The notes under the pieces are model-generated. The model was not told the DNA's origin. It ran no database searches and saw nothing but the letters and a program-made list of their open reading frames with translations. Source: Strongylocentrotus droebachiensis (lineage: Eukaryota; Echinodermata; Echinoidea; Camarodonta; Strongylocentrotidae). From it: a stretch of DNA of 64,000 nt. The stretch is taken from assembly GCA_035222895.1 (NCBI GenBank), contig JAVYIG010000109.1, positions 124,001 through 188,000 of the forward strand. Reading direction: 5' to 3'. A program made the translations under genes and the position numbers. The stretch's first letter is position 1; every line of letters starts with the position of its first letter. Positions 62,920 to 64,000 of the stretch are shown one piece after another.

Positions 62920-63260
62920 TTCTCTCTATCTCTCTTTTTCCACCTCTATCCCTGTCTCTCTTCATCTTTATCATTAGTTCTCTCTTTTTCCACGTCTCTG
63001 TCTCCCTTTATCTACCTTTCTCACTATCTCTCTCTCTCTCTCTCTCTCTTTCCCAATCTCCTCTCTCTCTCTCTCTCTCTCTCTCCCTCCCTCTCTCTCT
63101 CAATCTCCCCCTCTCTCCCTCTCTCTCTCTCCCTCCCTCTCTCTCTCAATCTCCCCCTCTCTCTCTCTCTCTCTCTCTCCATCTGTCTCCTTCTCTCTAT
63201 CTTTCTCATTCTCTCCATCTTTCTCAGTATCTCTCTCTGTCTCTCTCTGACTCTCTCACA
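62920..63260. repeat. (TC)n-rich microsatellite region
   Basis: About 340 bp of pyrimidine-rich TCTC repeats. Overlapping Ser/Leu-rich and Arg/Glu-rich frames are artefacts of the repeat. Confidence 0.92.
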
Positions 63261-64000
63261 CTAAATTTCTTTCTCTGCATCTCACTTCTCCCTTACTCTG
63301 CCCATCACTATAATTATCTTCTAGTATAGACAAGTTCCTACTTCTTCACGACTTTGAGTAAAATATAATAATAAGGTTATGAATTTTAATCTATGTGTGA
63401 GTTACATTGTTGCATCGCTTCAATTGTTTGTACTAGAGTAACGGTGGATTAAAGTAAATTAGAGACAGAAAAAGATAGAGAGAGAGAGGAAAAGATAAAG
63501 AAAGAGACAGAGAGACGGATCGGGAAGGAGAGAGAGACACGTACATGTTACAAGAGAGCGAATGAAAAAAAAGTTGTATTTAGCTTTTATGTGTGATTAG
63601 AGTACGATTTACAGTGTCAAACAAATAGAAATTGCAAGCTCCATCATGTGATATCAACTGAAGTAATAGTCTTCACGAGATTTTCCTTAAAAAGCAACAA
63701 TTCTCCAACTTAAACCCCGAGATTATATCGTCATTTTAGCTGAAACGTGACTTTATTTAGTTATTCATTTATCCTTCCTTGTTTCTGTTTTACTCCGTCC
63801 TCAAACTTTGCCTATACTATGCTCTTGACTAGTGATTATACTGTCAGTTTAAGAGGGATGATTGTGATAAGAAAAAATAGGACAGATAAGCGATCGCATC
63901 AGTGCCATCTGTCGCCAGTTCAATATACTCTAAATAATTGGATAATGTCTTTCTCCCTCCGATTGTTTCGACTTTGGCATACGATTCGGCTTTAATAACT
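63261..64000. other. No supported gene
   Basis: Unique DNA apart from a GA-rich tract at about 63464-63540. Confidence 0.4.
63464..63540. repeat. GA-rich simple repeat
   Basis: Purine-rich AGAGAG tract, opposite in strand sense to the (TC)n region 200 bp earlier. Confidence 0.75.

Noticed and set aside
62895-63329. 144-codon Ser/Leu/Pro-rich frame, the longest in the window
   Set aside because: Translation of the (TC)n microsatellite.

Overview
This is a eukaryotic, almost certainly metazoan, nuclear window. The signs are tRNA genes with internal A and B boxes and no encoded CCA, TIR-type DNA transposons, abundant microsatellites, AT-rich spacers and very low coding density. The transposon ends and the TAGGCCTA-like words in unique DNA suggest a marine invertebrate, perhaps an echinoderm. 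That placement is inference only.

The first 36.4 kb is one tandem cluster of leucine tRNA genes, all on the minus strand: 63 loci. Of these, 24 are tRNA-Leu(TAG), 34 are full-length tRNA-Leu(AAG), 3 are degenerate copies and 2 are truncated. The two isoacceptors share the same 82-nt type II body and differ only at base 34. Array A (1-20889) is a highly homogenised run of 1049-bp units. Each unit holds one TAG and one AAG gene, and the run continues off the left edge. Array B (20890-36437) is older and more varied: a 3151-bp five-gene higher-order unit, shortened 1322-bp units whose middle gene is a TAG/AAG recombinant, a ~1-kb TIR element inside one copy, and a 431-bp TIR element carrying a C2H2 zinc-finger fragment inside another. 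The cluster ends inside a tRNA gene at 36437, where a CpG-phased foldback element begins.

From 37 kb to 64 kb I find no protein-coding gene I can defend. This part holds transposon remains, an old ~505-bp satellite, several short diverged duplications, a tRNA-like SINE-type pair, a LINE reverse-transcriptase tail relic, microsatellites and long unique stretches.

The most unusual structure is a pair of foldback elements, 36438-37063 and 47979-48902. They are filled with CpG-centred words (CCGTG/CCGG in one, CGTAA/TTACG in the other) placed every 10-11 bp. Long runs average about 10.2-10.6 bp, close to one DNA helical turn, so the motif lies on one face of the helix. The second element has a perfect 46-bp TIR and a TA target duplication.

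All coordinates and counts were read by eye from the sequence.
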